From: Homalodisca vitripennis
Taxonomy: Eukaryota > Arthropoda > Insecta > Hemiptera > Cicadellidae
Assembly: GCF_021130785.1 (NCBI RefSeq)
Contig: NC_060208.1
Span: 51,375,501-51,439,500 of the forward strand
DNA: 64,000 nt
Reading direction: 5' to 3'
A program made the translations under genes and the position numbers. The notes under the pieces are model-generated. The model saw nothing but the letters and a program-made list of their open reading frames with translations. It was not told the origin of the DNA and did not search any database. Positions within the stretch are counted from its first letter, which is position 1. Every line of letters starts with the position of its first letter. This document shows positions 10,907 through 25,000 of the stretch, one piece after another.

Positions 10907-13900
10907 CAATGAGTGTAAGATATCGTAGTTTTAAGAGTAATTTTACGTATGAGACTGAAAAAGGTGAAGAACGATAAGCCTTTAGATGTATTTTCAATGT
11001 ATTCAAGTCTTGTGAATCCCTCAGATCTAAATTACCGTTTATCTCATGATTGTCCGTTTATCATTATCATATCTCTAATGTTTTTCAAACCTGAACTTTT
11101 TGCTCGGGACACTGCAATTTGTAAATATCTTTGACCATTTTGAACCTGCCCAGTGCATCATTATCCCTACTTACAGTTCTAAGTATCTCGAAATCCAAAT
11201 CGTTGGAGAGTTTGAGTGGAAACAGTTGAAGGTCATTTATTGTTTACTATTCTTAGAATAACAGATTTGAAACTGTCATTCTGGTCCTGCGTCAACTTAG
11301 ATAAAATGGCAGTCTATGTCATACTGCAGGAGGTGTTTTTGAACATTGTACATTGCACAAGTTAACATATTAATAATTCCAGTAACCCAACTAAATTTTA
11401 AAGTCGGAACTTACATTAATTGAAATTGTGACTGGAATTCAAAGCCTGTTACAATTAATTGAGATGTTTCTCTTCAGTTCAGTTCAGTTACAAACCATCA
11501 GTTTAAAAGCCCACTACATTCATATGCTAATCATCTTGCCGCCTTTAGACTGCCTCTAATTTGCTCAAAAACTATCGCTCGACACAGTTAATAAATTCTT
11601 CTAGCCCACGTTGATCACCGGATCCCTCATGAATATGTATATGACCTCCGAAGATGGCCGATGTTTGGTCAAAAACAATGGTCATGTCTGCTTCCGCGTA
11701 CCGAATCTGTTGCAGTTTAATTTATGGAGGTAAGCAGCAGTATTAATCAAACTGGCAGTGCATTGTCGACCAATTGTGTGATCGATGTTACTGTATCTCA
11801 GAAAATGATGCGATTGGACGACTCTTCTCTTCCCGCCAAATATGGAAGTAGGAGCGCCGCCGTGCCGCGCCGCGAACGCCTCTGCACTAGAAGAACGTTG
11901 ACCGGAGTAAGGTTAGGTCTACTTGGGTCGGAGACCGCGGCCTCCGCAATTTCGTGAATACTGAATCATCATCTCTGCAGGAAGTGCTTTGCAAATATTA
12001 CTCGGCGATAGTCGTTTTGTAGATCCAGTGCATACATCTCGAGCTGTATCGAAGTGTTAATTTTTGACTTGAGTCATGTTGGATTGTGCAGTACGTTTAT
12101 GATTTTCAAATTATTTTTTGGTTTTACGAATGTTGATTTAAATCTTTGCCACATCAGATTAAATTACTGTTTATTACAAAATATGAAACAAAATGCCAAG
12201 CAAACAAAATTTAATTTTTTCCAAGTTATTTTATATATTCATGATTTAAAGAAAGATGGCCGTTTTTTCGTAACGTATAACACCAAACTCGCTGTTGTTT
12301 ACACAAAGGTTATGATAAAAACTGTTTTTATTTAAACACAAAGTAATCAGATTTTCTCAATTCTGTGAGTATTGGCACAGAGTAATAAGGTATATACTTT
12401 ATTACTCTGTGGTATTGGTTTTAATAATTTCGGGGACGAAAGGGAAATAATCATCTTTTGCTACAAGCTTCATAACAGAATTAGTGAAATTAAAATGACA
12501 GAGTTTTTGTCAAAAAGACTTATTTATAAAAAAGTGATAATCAAGTTGATATTGACAGATGCGTCTGCTTGAAACTGTTATTTAAAAATCCATATTAATA
12601 TTGATTTTATATCAGCTCAGAAATAAAGATGACGCAAGAGATCGGTTGTTACCAGATGTTGACCTTTCCTTCAATGTACGGAGGTGAAGACAGATCGTGT
12701 CCAATGGTGGCCGAGTTCCCTTTCTCCGTTTCCTAAGAACTGTCAGGTCCAAATGTCACCTTCAATCCCCTGGGTGGTTAGTACATGTATAATACATGCA
12801 GTAGCTGGGAATTTTAGTATCGAGATGATCGAGATTTTAGAACGAACCTTCCTTATAATTATCGCCTGTCCTCTGATAGGAGGAAATTTGCAGACAAGTT
12901 TAAATTTTTATATTTTTTGCCACTTTGGATTAGCAGTAATTACTGAGTTATTTGTTATTGTAAGTAATTAAACTGGCACTTGCTGAAAGGGCCTCAGTAA
13001 AAAAAAAAAATAAAAGTTGAGTTCTCTGTGGAAATCAAGTCTTTGAGGTAAGCTTTATTATTTTCTGCTAATAGTATTTCAGTAGCAGAATAATGCGTTA
13101 TTAGTCGAGTAAAATGATGAGATTTCTAAAATGTGCTAGAACACAAGTTGGCAACACTCATCAACCTAATTGTTTCATCAATGTATTTGACAATTTTAAC
13201 CAACAATACACAGTTGATTCTCTTCTATGCCCTTTAATTAGTTGCGGTTTCGCCATTCTCAGTGTTTGACAGTATTATAGTAGGTTTGTGTTAGTAAAAT
13301 AGATGAGTTGCGGGAAAGTGTAGTAGAAGGTAATAGGAACGAAAGGCGAACAAAGACTTATGGTAAAGAAAGATAATAAAACGAGCGAGGGTGAAAGTTG
13401 TGGAGGTTGTTGATTACAAAGGAAGTAAGAAAACTACTAGAAATGATTGCAGAAAAACAACTTTCCCGTGTTTTCTCTTGTTTATTTCATTCTAGTTTTA
13501 TATTTACATTCTTTAGTTTTCTGTCACATAAGAATTGATTAACAGATTGAAATAGTTGCTTTAATTGAATTATTATTACTAGATTACTATATTTATATGT
13601 CTTTTTCCAAATGTATGTTTATGTTATTGATCTATTTTGCTACATGTAATGTTTACTGTTGTTGATTATAAACTATCTTAATACCCCCATTACATATTTT
13701 CTTCACTTCGGAATAGAAGATAAGGAAACCCATTCATCATTTGTGCTTCTTCTGGAGCGGCAGGATGAGTTAGGTTGAGGTAATGGCCGCCTTCTGTCGA
13801 GATCTCAAGAGGAGGGATAACCTAGTTCTGTTACTGTCACTTCCGGTCCAAGCGGACAGAGGAAATCGTACTTTATCATATCTGTATAATATATAATTAT

Positions 13901-16277
13901 ATATATGTAAAATATAGATATATATATTTATTTATTTAGACTTTATTTATTTATTTAATTCTTAAAGCAGTAAGCGAGCCCCACCAACTGCAACAGCCAT
14001 CCTCTGCAGTAAACTAGAGCAATCGAGCAACCCTTACTTACCCCATCATCTCAACATTTGCAGTTTGTGATGTGCTGTTGGACATCCATTGGATTGTGTA
14101 GATTTAAGTGATACATCGGTTTCTGCTGTAACCAGAATGGGGTTGCAATATATGACAGTTTAGTACGCAAACAGTACAATAGTTTTATCGTATTTTAGAA
14201 TTAGACATAAAATATAATTAATTTGATGTTCAACTCAGAATTAAAGAATATTAGGTTTAATTGAATTTAAAAAATGTTCTTTTAACTGAAACAAACATTT
14301 CTTAATAATATGAAATGTCTTGTGTTCTTATGACTTCCAATTCAAATTTTGAAATATTTTTTTAAAATTCCTTTTTATATTACTCATATAACAGACGGTA
14401 ACTAGTGGAGTCTGTAATTACTACTAAGACATCCACAAGTATGGAAATTAATATTTCACCGAACTATCAAAATTGCACATACACTCACAAATCGACAGTC
14501 TCTTTTACCACCTGCACTTTAGGCGTACAGTATTCTATTGGCCTATATAAACTAACCAGAAATGAACCCTCATGGGGAACTACTACAACCTATGAGCCAA
14601 ATAGTTAGACAAGTGACCCATTAAAATTACATTTCAGTTCGTCTTTTTAACGTTAGCGGTATTTATTATATATCCGTTGAATTTTGTTTATGTAAAGTCA
14701 TTTGGAAATTTGCTTCTTTAATTAAAATAGATTCGTGGTCTTACTGTATTATATCAGCGTGAACAACAACGCTGCAGTATTTATGGAATTGTTATAACCG
14801 GAACTTAGGTTACTATCTCAACTAGAATTACAAATTGCTTTTATTTAGTGAATGTGAATTGGTGGATTCATTTTTCTTGAATAAAGAGGTATAATTCAAA
14901 CGTTAATCACTATTACAGCTAAGATTGGCGAGAATTATAGAGCTGACTGAACACTATCAGACAATTTAAGAAGGCTCCAGAGCCTGAGGTACCGTGAAGG
15001 TACGGCCATGGACACATGATTGTGGGAATAAAACATTTGCATAACTCCGTGCTGACAGATCGTGGACACTAAGCACCTGCTACTGTCAAACTCAATTGGG
15101 TCCGCTTTATTTTATCAATTCTCCTCGCTATTATAAGCTGTCACACACATCGTGAACGGTCCTACACTCCACGCGTGACTGAGGGCTTGTGCAACACTCA
15201 GATGTGAGCAGGACGTTTGTACATACTGTATTTAGTTGGTAGACATTGCGCCAATTAGAGTAAAGTCCCAATACAATTCGTTTGTCCCTTCACATTTGCT
15301 TTGGAAACTAAAAGTGTGTTTTATTTCTGTGGTTAAAACAAAGATCCTATGTTTTTAGTACTTTGCCATGTTGTAGGTGTTGTTTTGAGAAAGCAATGAG
15401 ATTTAGGATTCACTAACAAGTCAATTGTTTGATGTTTGTTTTCGATCGTTTTTGTTCATTTCGTTGAAGTGGGGTCTTCAGAGCCTTCAAACACCACTTG
15501 ATACTCTTAAGCAATCTGTAACAATCCAAGAGCATGCTGTTGTAATCTAAGAGCAAAAAAAGAGAGCTAATTTTCGTTTTACTGGCATAAGCTTACAGTC
15601 TAGTTTCTCGTGGAAGACGAATTCCCACTAAGAAAGAAACCAATCGTCTGCTGCCCTAGTGTTACTTTTAAGTCAAAATGGGTGGGATCGAAAAGGACTA
15701 AATTATAAAAACAACATTTTTCCTCGGATCATGTATATTTTATGTTAGCACAGTATAACAAGCCGTCAGGCAAGTAAATATAACAGGTATTTAATAGGTA
15801 TATTGTCAGCCTCGTTCACAAAGACAATGAAAGACGCAATTTTGTATCCAAATAATCAGTTTTGATATGGTAGGCTGACTCTGATTTTGCTTTTATTTAC
15901 GTGTCCGACAGTTGGTTTATAATCGTCAGACCTGTTTATAAAATATTTGTTTATAAAATATAAGATCTGACAATATTTTTTTCAATACCTACTTATTTCG
16001 GACCGCACAGATAAACTCTCGGTTCAGAAACAATTTGTTTAGTTAAGTGCAGTGTTTTGACTATCGCCATGACCTGAAAAGTTAAACAAGAGATAATTAC
16101 AGCTTCTAAGTCCACTTTAAAAGGAGATAAGTTTATTTCCTAAAGTTATGGAAAAGCGATCGTTACAACGATGGTTGTGAACGTGTGAGCCGACATGTGG
16201 TGATATTCACTTGTGTCTCGATGCCTCCTTTGAGCCCCCATTTAATGTTTTTACTTCTTTCCCCTTAACAATCTTTA
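10907..16277. other. AT-rich DNA with a GC-rich patch at 11820-11960
   Basis: A CpG-rich patch holds a 77-codon frame from ATG at 11724. ATGGAG|GTAAGC there could be a splice donor, but there is no further support. A TA/TTTA-rich run lies near 13886-13960. Nothing else is recognised apart from the hairpin at 12376. Confidence 0.5.
12376..12411. repeat. 13-bp perfect hairpin
   Basis: CACAGAGTAATAA at 12376-12388 and TTATTACTCTGTG at 12399-12411 are exact reverse complements around a 10-base loop. The function is unknown. Confidence 0.6.
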
Positions 16278-16562
16278 TTGGCTAAGCTTTAGTGAAGCCT
16301 ATCAATAGAGGAAAAAATTCATTTCTGTCTATCTATCCGCCTTTTCCACATGATGTTTTAAAAATTAAGGTTCCTATAGTAATGAAATTTCACTACTAGT
16401 CTCGCTCCATCGGATTTGGTTAAGCGTTAGCTAACATACATACAATGGTAATTTCTTTTCATTCTTAAATACCTATGGTGATATTTGAGTAGGATGTAAT
16501 AGAGCTATGCCATTAAATGTTGGAAACTACAACCTCAGTAAAGCGTGACACGCGGCATGTGG
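16278..16562 (+). repeat. Dispersed repeat family R, copy
   Basis: It starts TTGGCTAAGCTTTAGTGAAG then CCTATCAATAGAGG. It continues with TCTGTCTATCTATCCGCC and CATCGGATTTGGTTAAGCGT, and ends with GCGTGACACGCGGCATGTGG. The block order matches the 21.6-kb copy on the same strand. Confidence 0.65.
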
Positions 16563-19500
16563 TCTAGTGTACTCCTCCTCCCTTGTCATTTTAATAACGA
16601 AAAAAGGAAAAGTTAACATTGCCGCTGCGCTGCTCGTGCTGAGGTTTAGCGCAAGCCGCGGCTGGCGAGATATGTGCCTAAGGAATTCAGCGTTCCTTCA
16701 TTGGCTTTCACCGTTCCTGGATTGACTGATACTTGACAAGTTGCAAAACTTGTGTAAAATTGTGCGATACATTGATGACGGCTTCGACAAATATCAATAC
16801 TCTCTTATTTTTTATATTCACTGACCAAGAACACAAGAAACTTGTATGTCAGAAGCACACGCCTCCTGACAAACTATGTCGTGTCGTTAGGCCAATAAAT
16901 GACCGTTATCCGTTATAGTGCGGTAAGTGCCTGCCCACTCGTGATGTCGCAAGGTCCTATCTGGAGGACACTCCAGTCTCCAGCTCCAGCTCTAGCTCCA
17001 GCCTACACTTTCCAGCTAGATGGAGAGGTCATCGACTCTTGGTCCGTTCTAGAATATGGTTTCTTTCAACAGTAAATAAAAATACTATCAGTAATGAAAC
17101 TAAAAAATTGTCTTCTTAAAAGCTTGGTGGTGTGATTTAAGTAGAATTATTTTTCAATCTTTAACAGTAATATCTCAATTTAGACTTTTATTATGACTAA
17201 CGGATAAGCATCAAATGTTAGTTTTTATTTATTATTTTCTTATATAAAAAGGAGAGATAGCTTTCAAATAAGCGCAACTTAGGTTTTTAATATATAGTTA
17301 CAATTTGCTCTAAAGTTTACGGTGGCGGTTCTAAAATTCCTCTCCTAGCAGGGGATGAAGTTATGATTCGAATAGTGTTGTATCAACCTATCAAAGAAAA
17401 TTCTGTTTCTTATAATTAATGTTAACCCTATTACCTAAGAAAAGCCGCACAATACGCAGTTTAAGAGATTTAAAAAAAAGAATGTTTGTGACGTTACATT
17501 AAATATTTTTCTGGTTACTCACCACCACAGTACAATATGTCCCTCTTTCATTTCTGTTTTGTGCTTAATGCGTTTACGTTTCTGTGCTTTTGACAGCCTT
17601 TAAAGATATTTGTTCCAAAAGCCACACCTAACCTGCTAATAGCTGACATTGAATAATGACTATTGCTAGGTCTGCAACCACAGAACAAATTACTGCACGA
17701 TAATAAAAGAGGAATGTCTCGTCATAAACATCTGCATAGTAAAAACACTAGGCACGGATGCCAGGTACTTCCTTTTGTTTTATATAGCACATATCTACTG
17801 AATAATAAGTCATCCTATATTCCCAGTTGTTCAAGTCTACAGGTCTAATTGTCGCACTAAACGCTCTACGATTAGTTATTAAAGCGAGAGCAGTGGAAGA
17901 GAATCTAGGAAACTTATTTTTTCTATCAAATACTTTTTATATCATGCACTACACAACCTTAGTGATTCTGATTAAATAAATGCCTTGAATAAAAGAGAAA
18001 TAGATCTCATACTGTTTTGTATCTTGACTTTCCACGATTTCTACACAGTTCCCTAAAGCTGTCTCTAAAAATACCGAACCTTAATTCACAATTACGCAGT
18101 TATTGAGTTATTTCCAGATTTAATCATGTCACAATGTATATTTATGTAGCTATAGAGATTATCGTGAAGTTAACGATAACTAATTAATTTGCTATGAATG
18201 TGTTTGATATTCCTTTTTACGAGGTGCATAACTATAGTTTATAATTGAGCGTTTATAATATGAAGATTATAATGACTGAATAAATTTAATGTGATATTAG
18301 ACATTGTATTGAAGTTTTCTCATCTTGTTTTTAGGTTTTCAGAAATCACAGATTTTATCAAAAACATCACCAATCTAACGAGTTATATGTAAAATCTTTA
18401 ACCTGAATATAAGTAAAAGAATACTGATAAATCATTCGAAAACCGAAAACAAACAAAGGAAACTGATTCACCCGCGTTACCATGAGCTTCACATGCAGTT
18501 GATGTTTAATTAGCCAGAGGAGGAAACCAGGGAGAGCCGTTGCGTTATTAAGTAGACTTTCTGATCATTTGATCAATTAACAGCAAACCGTCTGTAGTAA
18601 TAAATGAGAATAGGAAAGTTGCATTCCCATGCAGAAGTTTCAACACAAAGTCACAGGCACAATCAGCAGGAATCAGGTGTTTTGGAGTCAGCTGTTGTTG
18701 GCAACAATAGCGATTGTACGTTGCCATAGCAACAGAGGGCAACAATGGGTCTGGCCTTGGCCTGGCCTACATTGACCTGAGTTAGCATTCTGTTCGCATA
18801 GGGCAGTTGCATCTAAACTAACCGTGAACGAAAGGTGTGACTGCCCACAGAATAACTGCGGTTCGCAGTATTTACCAGTTTATCAGTTATGATTTGTTGC
18901 ACTACGTTTTGTTTGCCTCTTGGGAATCGATCATTATTTGTTAAGTTTAAGATTATATGTCTTTTAGCGACAGTTGAAGTTTAATGTTGGATATTGTAAA
19001 AAGTACAGTCTAACCCATGATTGAGTTTATTTATAGAAATAAAAAAATATTCGGGTATTTTCAGATTACAACCACTTCACCAAATAATCCGTTAATGTCT
19101 ATATTATTGGAAGAATTTGTCTTAGTAAGCTAATGCTGCTAATTAAAAACCCATATCTCCAGAAATTAATTATTCTATTTTATGTTCAGAAAAAGAATTT
19201 AAAACATTAGGACTAGTTTTAAATCTTATTGATTACGTATACTATATCCGAATTTTAATAAGCGAGATGTCGCCTTTATAGATGAGTATTTAGTTGGTCG
19301 TCCGACACCTCAGTTTGCCCTTTAAGTCTACACTAGACTTTACAAATAGTAACTTTGGTCTATACACTAAATATTCAGCACGGTGGATTTAAAATCAATA
19401 AAAACTATGTTTTTACTTCTAAGTAATGTTTTACTCTAACCCTCTCACGTTATCTTCCAAGGTTCACAAACCTCGGTACCCAATTGCTACCCTCCCATCA

Positions 19501-21647
19501 GCATCATAAAAACACACTTCTCCTGGGATATCTTTAGTTTCACTTGTTGCTTTACACTAAGCGAGTGTCCTTCCTAATATTTCCATATTCCGTCATCCAC
19601 ATATGCCAAAAACTGCATGTCCTATCACTCCAATCCACACAAGTGACCCAAGGCAAAGACAAGGCTCTGAGCTCATACCATGGTATATTACTACTTGGCT
19701 GTCTTTTACATCCTAGATTTACCAACTAAACTCCACCTCTACTTCTAATTTACTCTTTAATCCTTAAGATATTTCTTGGCCATTAAATTTCAGAAATCTT
19801 GGGCACTCATCTTAAAAAAGTACTGAAAACCATTTCCAACTCACACCACACCCTTCTCCCAACGGATGCATGACTTCTTCGTCATATTTATTCCGTCTAA
19901 AGTTCCTCGCCCCTTTCTGAAAACCATGTCATCCTATTATCCTTCGATCTGCCTGGGCATAAAAGACCTGTAGCCATGGGTTTAGTCATACCCAATCATA
20001 CATGCACATCACCCAGTTATGCTTTTAAACGTCAGTAAAACTTTTGAGGAATAGAGATCAAAACAGCCCTAAACCAAAAATATCTGACCATAATAAAATA
20101 TCAAGCATACAAATAAACTAGCAAACTGTAAGATTTACACAGTCATTACTCAAAATCTATTTTCATTTCGTTTAAAATCAAAAACATCGATAAACTACCA
20201 TAATTGGATGCTATTCATCAGCAAAGAAAGATATTTCGTACTCCTGAATTCCTCTACGTTTCCGCAGCTATATCGAGTCTCTATACATCAACAAAAACTA
20301 TGACGAGTGAAAGAGAACGAAGAAGCTCATTTTTCAATTCCAGCCGGAGAAGCTCTGGAAACTTCCAATATCCACGAAATGATTTCCTTGCTCATCTTTG
20401 ATTAGTAGGCTACTCAATTTCATTACATTATTGTTTTATTGGTTTATTCTAACGCAGTTTTGTTTTTATGTTGTATTTTGACAGATATCTACATTTTTGT
20501 CTTAGAACAAAAGCTTTCCTAGATATGCATGGTCACAAATCAATTTCGATCGGTAAGTGTAACCAATTTATACACATGTGTTTCCAAGTTATGTTAGTTT
20601 TTGACAAAAGCGTTACATTGGGCTCAAACATACTTAAAACAAAAAAATTTGTTGTTGTTCATTTCTGCTGAATTCGAGTATGTGGCTTAACGGTTTACAA
20701 CAATTCACTCTTGAATTAGTATTAATTATAGGGATTAATGAGTGCAATAAAGAGCAGCACTTGCTACTGCTGTTGAGTAACACCAGCAGTTTGTGTTTTT
20801 GTTTGCTTAGACACTACAGATTGAGGAAGTAATGAACGCTGGAGAACTGTTACACAACGATCAATGAGTTACAATAGTACAGGGCGAGCGGAGCGTGGCG
20901 GTTCCTGCAGCGTCATTATCAATTGTTGTTTTGGTCCCAGAGATCTGCTTCTGATGGGGCTGCCTTCTTATTGCTCCTTGTTGCATTTAGTCAATATATA
21001 GTTTAAATATATAGTCAAATCAACCTAAAATACAGCTTTTCCGTATGCTCCCCCTGCTATTTTAATTTATCTAGTACTTGGAGATCCAATGTGTCGCATA
21101 TGCATGATTTCGTTCCTTATTAAAAACGGCGCAAAGATCTAGATGTAACTTATTTACTGTTTTGCAGCCGTCAATATATTGCAAAGTTAACATTGGCCTT
21201 ACGGGTATTTAAAGATATAATTGGAGATGACAAAAAGGTGAACAACAAATTCTGACATATGTCACTTAGAGTTGTTTTTGGAACGAAACCAACAACATTG
21301 GAATTAGAGTTTGTCAATGAACAACCTATGTTATATATTTAAGACAGCTGACGGTTATGCAAATTAAGAGTATGAAATTTTAGAGGGCTAAAATAAAAAA
21401 CTTGGACTGGGTCTTCCTTTAATATATGAGGACGACTAGCACTTGTATACGAGCCATCATAGAACTATTTACTGTTTCAGTTGCACCAATTTAACCGAAA
21501 AAACCCCTTTAATCGGCATTTTATTTGTACGTATAAATAATACGGAAGAGAAATAAGTATCTTCATGTATTAAAAGTTACTTTTTATATTAATGAAATGA
21601 ATATCTGCCAAAAATTGTTGATCCCTTTATGAATGTGCCATATATCA
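16563..21647. other. AT-rich DNA, nothing recognised
   Basis: Contains a short CCAGCT-rich run near 16975-17010 and a C-rich, A/C-skewed stretch near 19440-19960 with no long frame. No gene is supported. Confidence 0.55.
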
Positions 21648-22010
21648 TTGGCTGAGCGTAGGTAAAGGCTATGAATCGAGGGGCAGGAAAATTTTCGTTT
21701 CCATTTATCTGTCTGTCCTCATGATATTTCGAGAACGAACTGACTTATAGCCTTGAACATGTTCATGAAGCTTCATTTCTCTATAAGGACCATCGATTTC
21801 GATATTGGTTTATGTCACTCCATGAGATTTGGCTAAACGTTATTGAACATTTTTACATTGGTCTTATGGGTAAATATGAAGGCAAGGAGAAAATGTGTAA
21901 ACAAACTGCACACAGCCAAATGGCATTTTAACAGGTGACTTATTAATACATGTAGCTAGGCTTGAAATGTTGCATACGTCAGCAAAGCTTGTTTCGCGAC
22001 ACATGGTGTG
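21648..22010 (+). repeat. Dispersed repeat family R, longest copy
   Basis: It starts TTGGCTGAGCGTAGGTAAAG, then ATCGAGGGGCAGGAAAATTT, ATTTCGAGAACGAACTG, GAGATTTGGCTAAACGTTA and ends near TTTCGCGACACATGG. There is no coding frame. The transposon class is not identified and no TIR or target duplication is obvious. Confidence 0.65.
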
Positions 22011-25000
22011 GCTATTACGGGCCATTAGAAACAACAAACCAAATTAAATGAATCACTCTAATCATAAAGTAGTAATAATTTAACTTTAATGCTGAATAAG
22101 AATGGAATTAAAACTTATCGTCATCGTGGTCCATCATACACAGTAACAAAAACTCATCCATCCACCTATACAAGTACATATTTAGATCATTCCAATATAT
22201 TGAATTTGGTTCGGGTTTTGAATATAGGCATATTTTCAGAAACATTTTCCATCGGTTTTCTTCAAAATATTTTTTTTCGAATTAATAAATTTGTTAAAAG
22301 AGTGCAAACAGATTACTTTCACTGAATTTTAAGTTTGCATCCCATAGGGTCATTTAATAAACTTCATAAAGTGCAAATTTACATATGTTCTTGTTAAAAA
22401 TATTTAATTTAAATCTAGTATAACAATCCAAAAATCATAAAGTGAATAATTGTATTGTATGAAAAGAAAAATCATACTGTAAAAAGGGAGAAATGATTTA
22501 TTGTATGAGAATATATGAGAGAATAAAGAAAAACATTTTATCGATCTCATTTTTATGTTTAGTTTTTTGTGAGAACCATACTAATGGTTCTAAGGATGGT
22601 GGATGAAATATATGTGAAAGTTGATGCTGAAACAATTCATCAATTTCCTCTAATTACAGCGACAAGGCTTTAATAATTGGGCGACCGTCCATGGCCTTTG
22701 GTAATTAAGATCACCTAGTGAAAGGTTGGTGAGGAAATCAATCGCTGCCGGGAGCAAGGCCACTCAGTGAGCTACCAGGGGCGGCCATAGAGGAGAGGGG
22801 CCCTGGGCACTGTGGCTCCTTCTGTATCCTGGAACTGGTAGTGTGTAGTTGAACATTTTTATCGTATACAATCATCATCTTTAACAGTGAAGAAGTAAAG
22901 TTTTGTAAGTTGCAATGTTATTTCTTACTGTTGTATTATGGATAAAAATCAGAATACTTCTAATATAATATACACAACATTTATAAGAATCGTACTTCAA
23001 TTTTGTAACAAAATTGTAGAATTCAAGAACGAACAATGCTGTTCAGAGTTTCCAAAGTGGGGAGTAAACTAACAAATGTAATGTGTTAAGGGCAATAAGT
23101 AGAAATTATAATGATGAAGATTTATATCGCAAGAAATCCCCATACTGCAAGCGACAGGGTTGGCGCACAGAAAAGCGCGTTTGCATATCGTTTTAAAACG
23201 CTTTGTGATGAAAATAAATTTTATCCCTGCGTCCCTAAAAGACAACAACAGTACTATGTTCCAGATGTTGTCTCTAACAAACTAGTAGTTTCAGTTCTTC
23301 AAACTAGTCTACAATCTTTGAGAGAAACTACAATTATTCATGTCGCACGACGTTATTGGGTGAGACGCAATTCTACTAAAGGCTAAGACCATGGGGTGTG
23401 TGAATGTTTAAATTATATTACAGTTTATTCCTGCGAATTTTGCAAAACTGTAACATTTATATATTTTTAATATATTACTATTTACTACATTACTTTGTAT
23501 GTTTAACACTTTAAATTAATACTGTAAGTTTTTTAAGTGCAAAAGTCTTTTCTGTACTAGTCAATACTTTTCCACTAACTGTAAATGCCATTTTGTAACA
23601 TCATTAATTTTATTATTGTTAGGAAAAAGCCAACGTACCTTTCATAATTTAAATTGCGTTTTAATTCTTTTCGGATAACAAAATGTAATATGGTTTTGTA
23701 TATAATATTATTAAATATCACAAATCCTACACCCTAAAGATAAAAGAACTAAGGAGGCCACTTAATACCCGATCCATATTAGCTGTTGCATTATAAAGCC
23801 ATGGAGAAAATGGTTTTATAATTCTCCAATCATTTATAGCAACTGTTTTTTATATACATTTTAAAATATCTAGTAAAGTCTCGAGACAGTCTGCCATACT
23901 GTTTAAACTACACTACGCCATCGGAGCAACACAAGTGAATACCGCATGTCTACAATCGTAAATTGTGACTGATTGTATCCAAAACAAGTTCACACTTAGA
24001 AACCATTGACATGCTTATAAATAGTTAAATCTTTAAAGTTTAAATAAAATGGCGTTTTTAATTTAGAAAGTATTGCATAAAAATGGCAACCAATAAAGGA
24101 GGTTAAGCTATCAATATTGCAACAAGTTAATGTTTAAATCTTATATTCATCTTTATACGTTGATACAACAGCCATGAAATATTTATTTTTTCCCTCCTCA
24201 GGATGAAATATTTTAATTTATATTGTAAATTATTCTTAAATTGAATTAAGAATAAATGTACAATTATGTGCGGGAGAGTTCATGGTTACACGACAAACCA
24301 TAAAATGTTTAAAACCATTTCACAATGGTATCTTTTATCGAAGAGAATTAGCTCAGTTTCTTGAATTAATATTCCACAACAGAGCACTTTTTGTTTGTTA
24401 ATTTTGTATTTGACTGTTTCTCCCATATATGTGGATATGTTTCAAAACTTTACAACAGCGTTTTGTTCGGAAGGCTTCTACTAATCATGCAGAATATACA
24501 GTTTCTTTTTGTTCTCGTTTGCCAAATTGTGTAAAGTTGAAAAATAGATTTGGGAATTGTATTCTTATATTCGTGTCCGCTCTTTCTGAGTTGAATGTGC
24601 AAGTATGTGCCTTCCCACTGGGGTAAGGCGGGATAGACGTCCAAAAATTCCATGTCCCAACGAGTTGAGTGGTAGAAGCCTCAGAAACTAAAATAAAGGA
24701 AAATAAAATGATTCGTACAGGTGCTGAACATAAGTGTGCAATAACGGAATCGGTTGGACAAAAATATAATATTGTTTCCGAAGAAGCTAATTTTTTCGTT
24801 GCCATAGGACACTGAAGTAATTTTTTTCAATATACTTAAAAAATTAAATTTTCTCTATATACGTTGTAGACTGAGAAAGCTGACAAAGCTCGCTGAAATG
24901 TCAACCCTACAGCGCTGACGGCAAGTCCCACGCGTATGTAGTAAGCTGCTGTATGTAACCACGTAAATTCCAGCGAGCCAACAGCGCGTGGGCGTTCCAC

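Noticed and set aside
24429..24805. Three overlapping frames up to 106 codons
   Set aside because: Both strands are open over the same bases with no motif; looks like chance.
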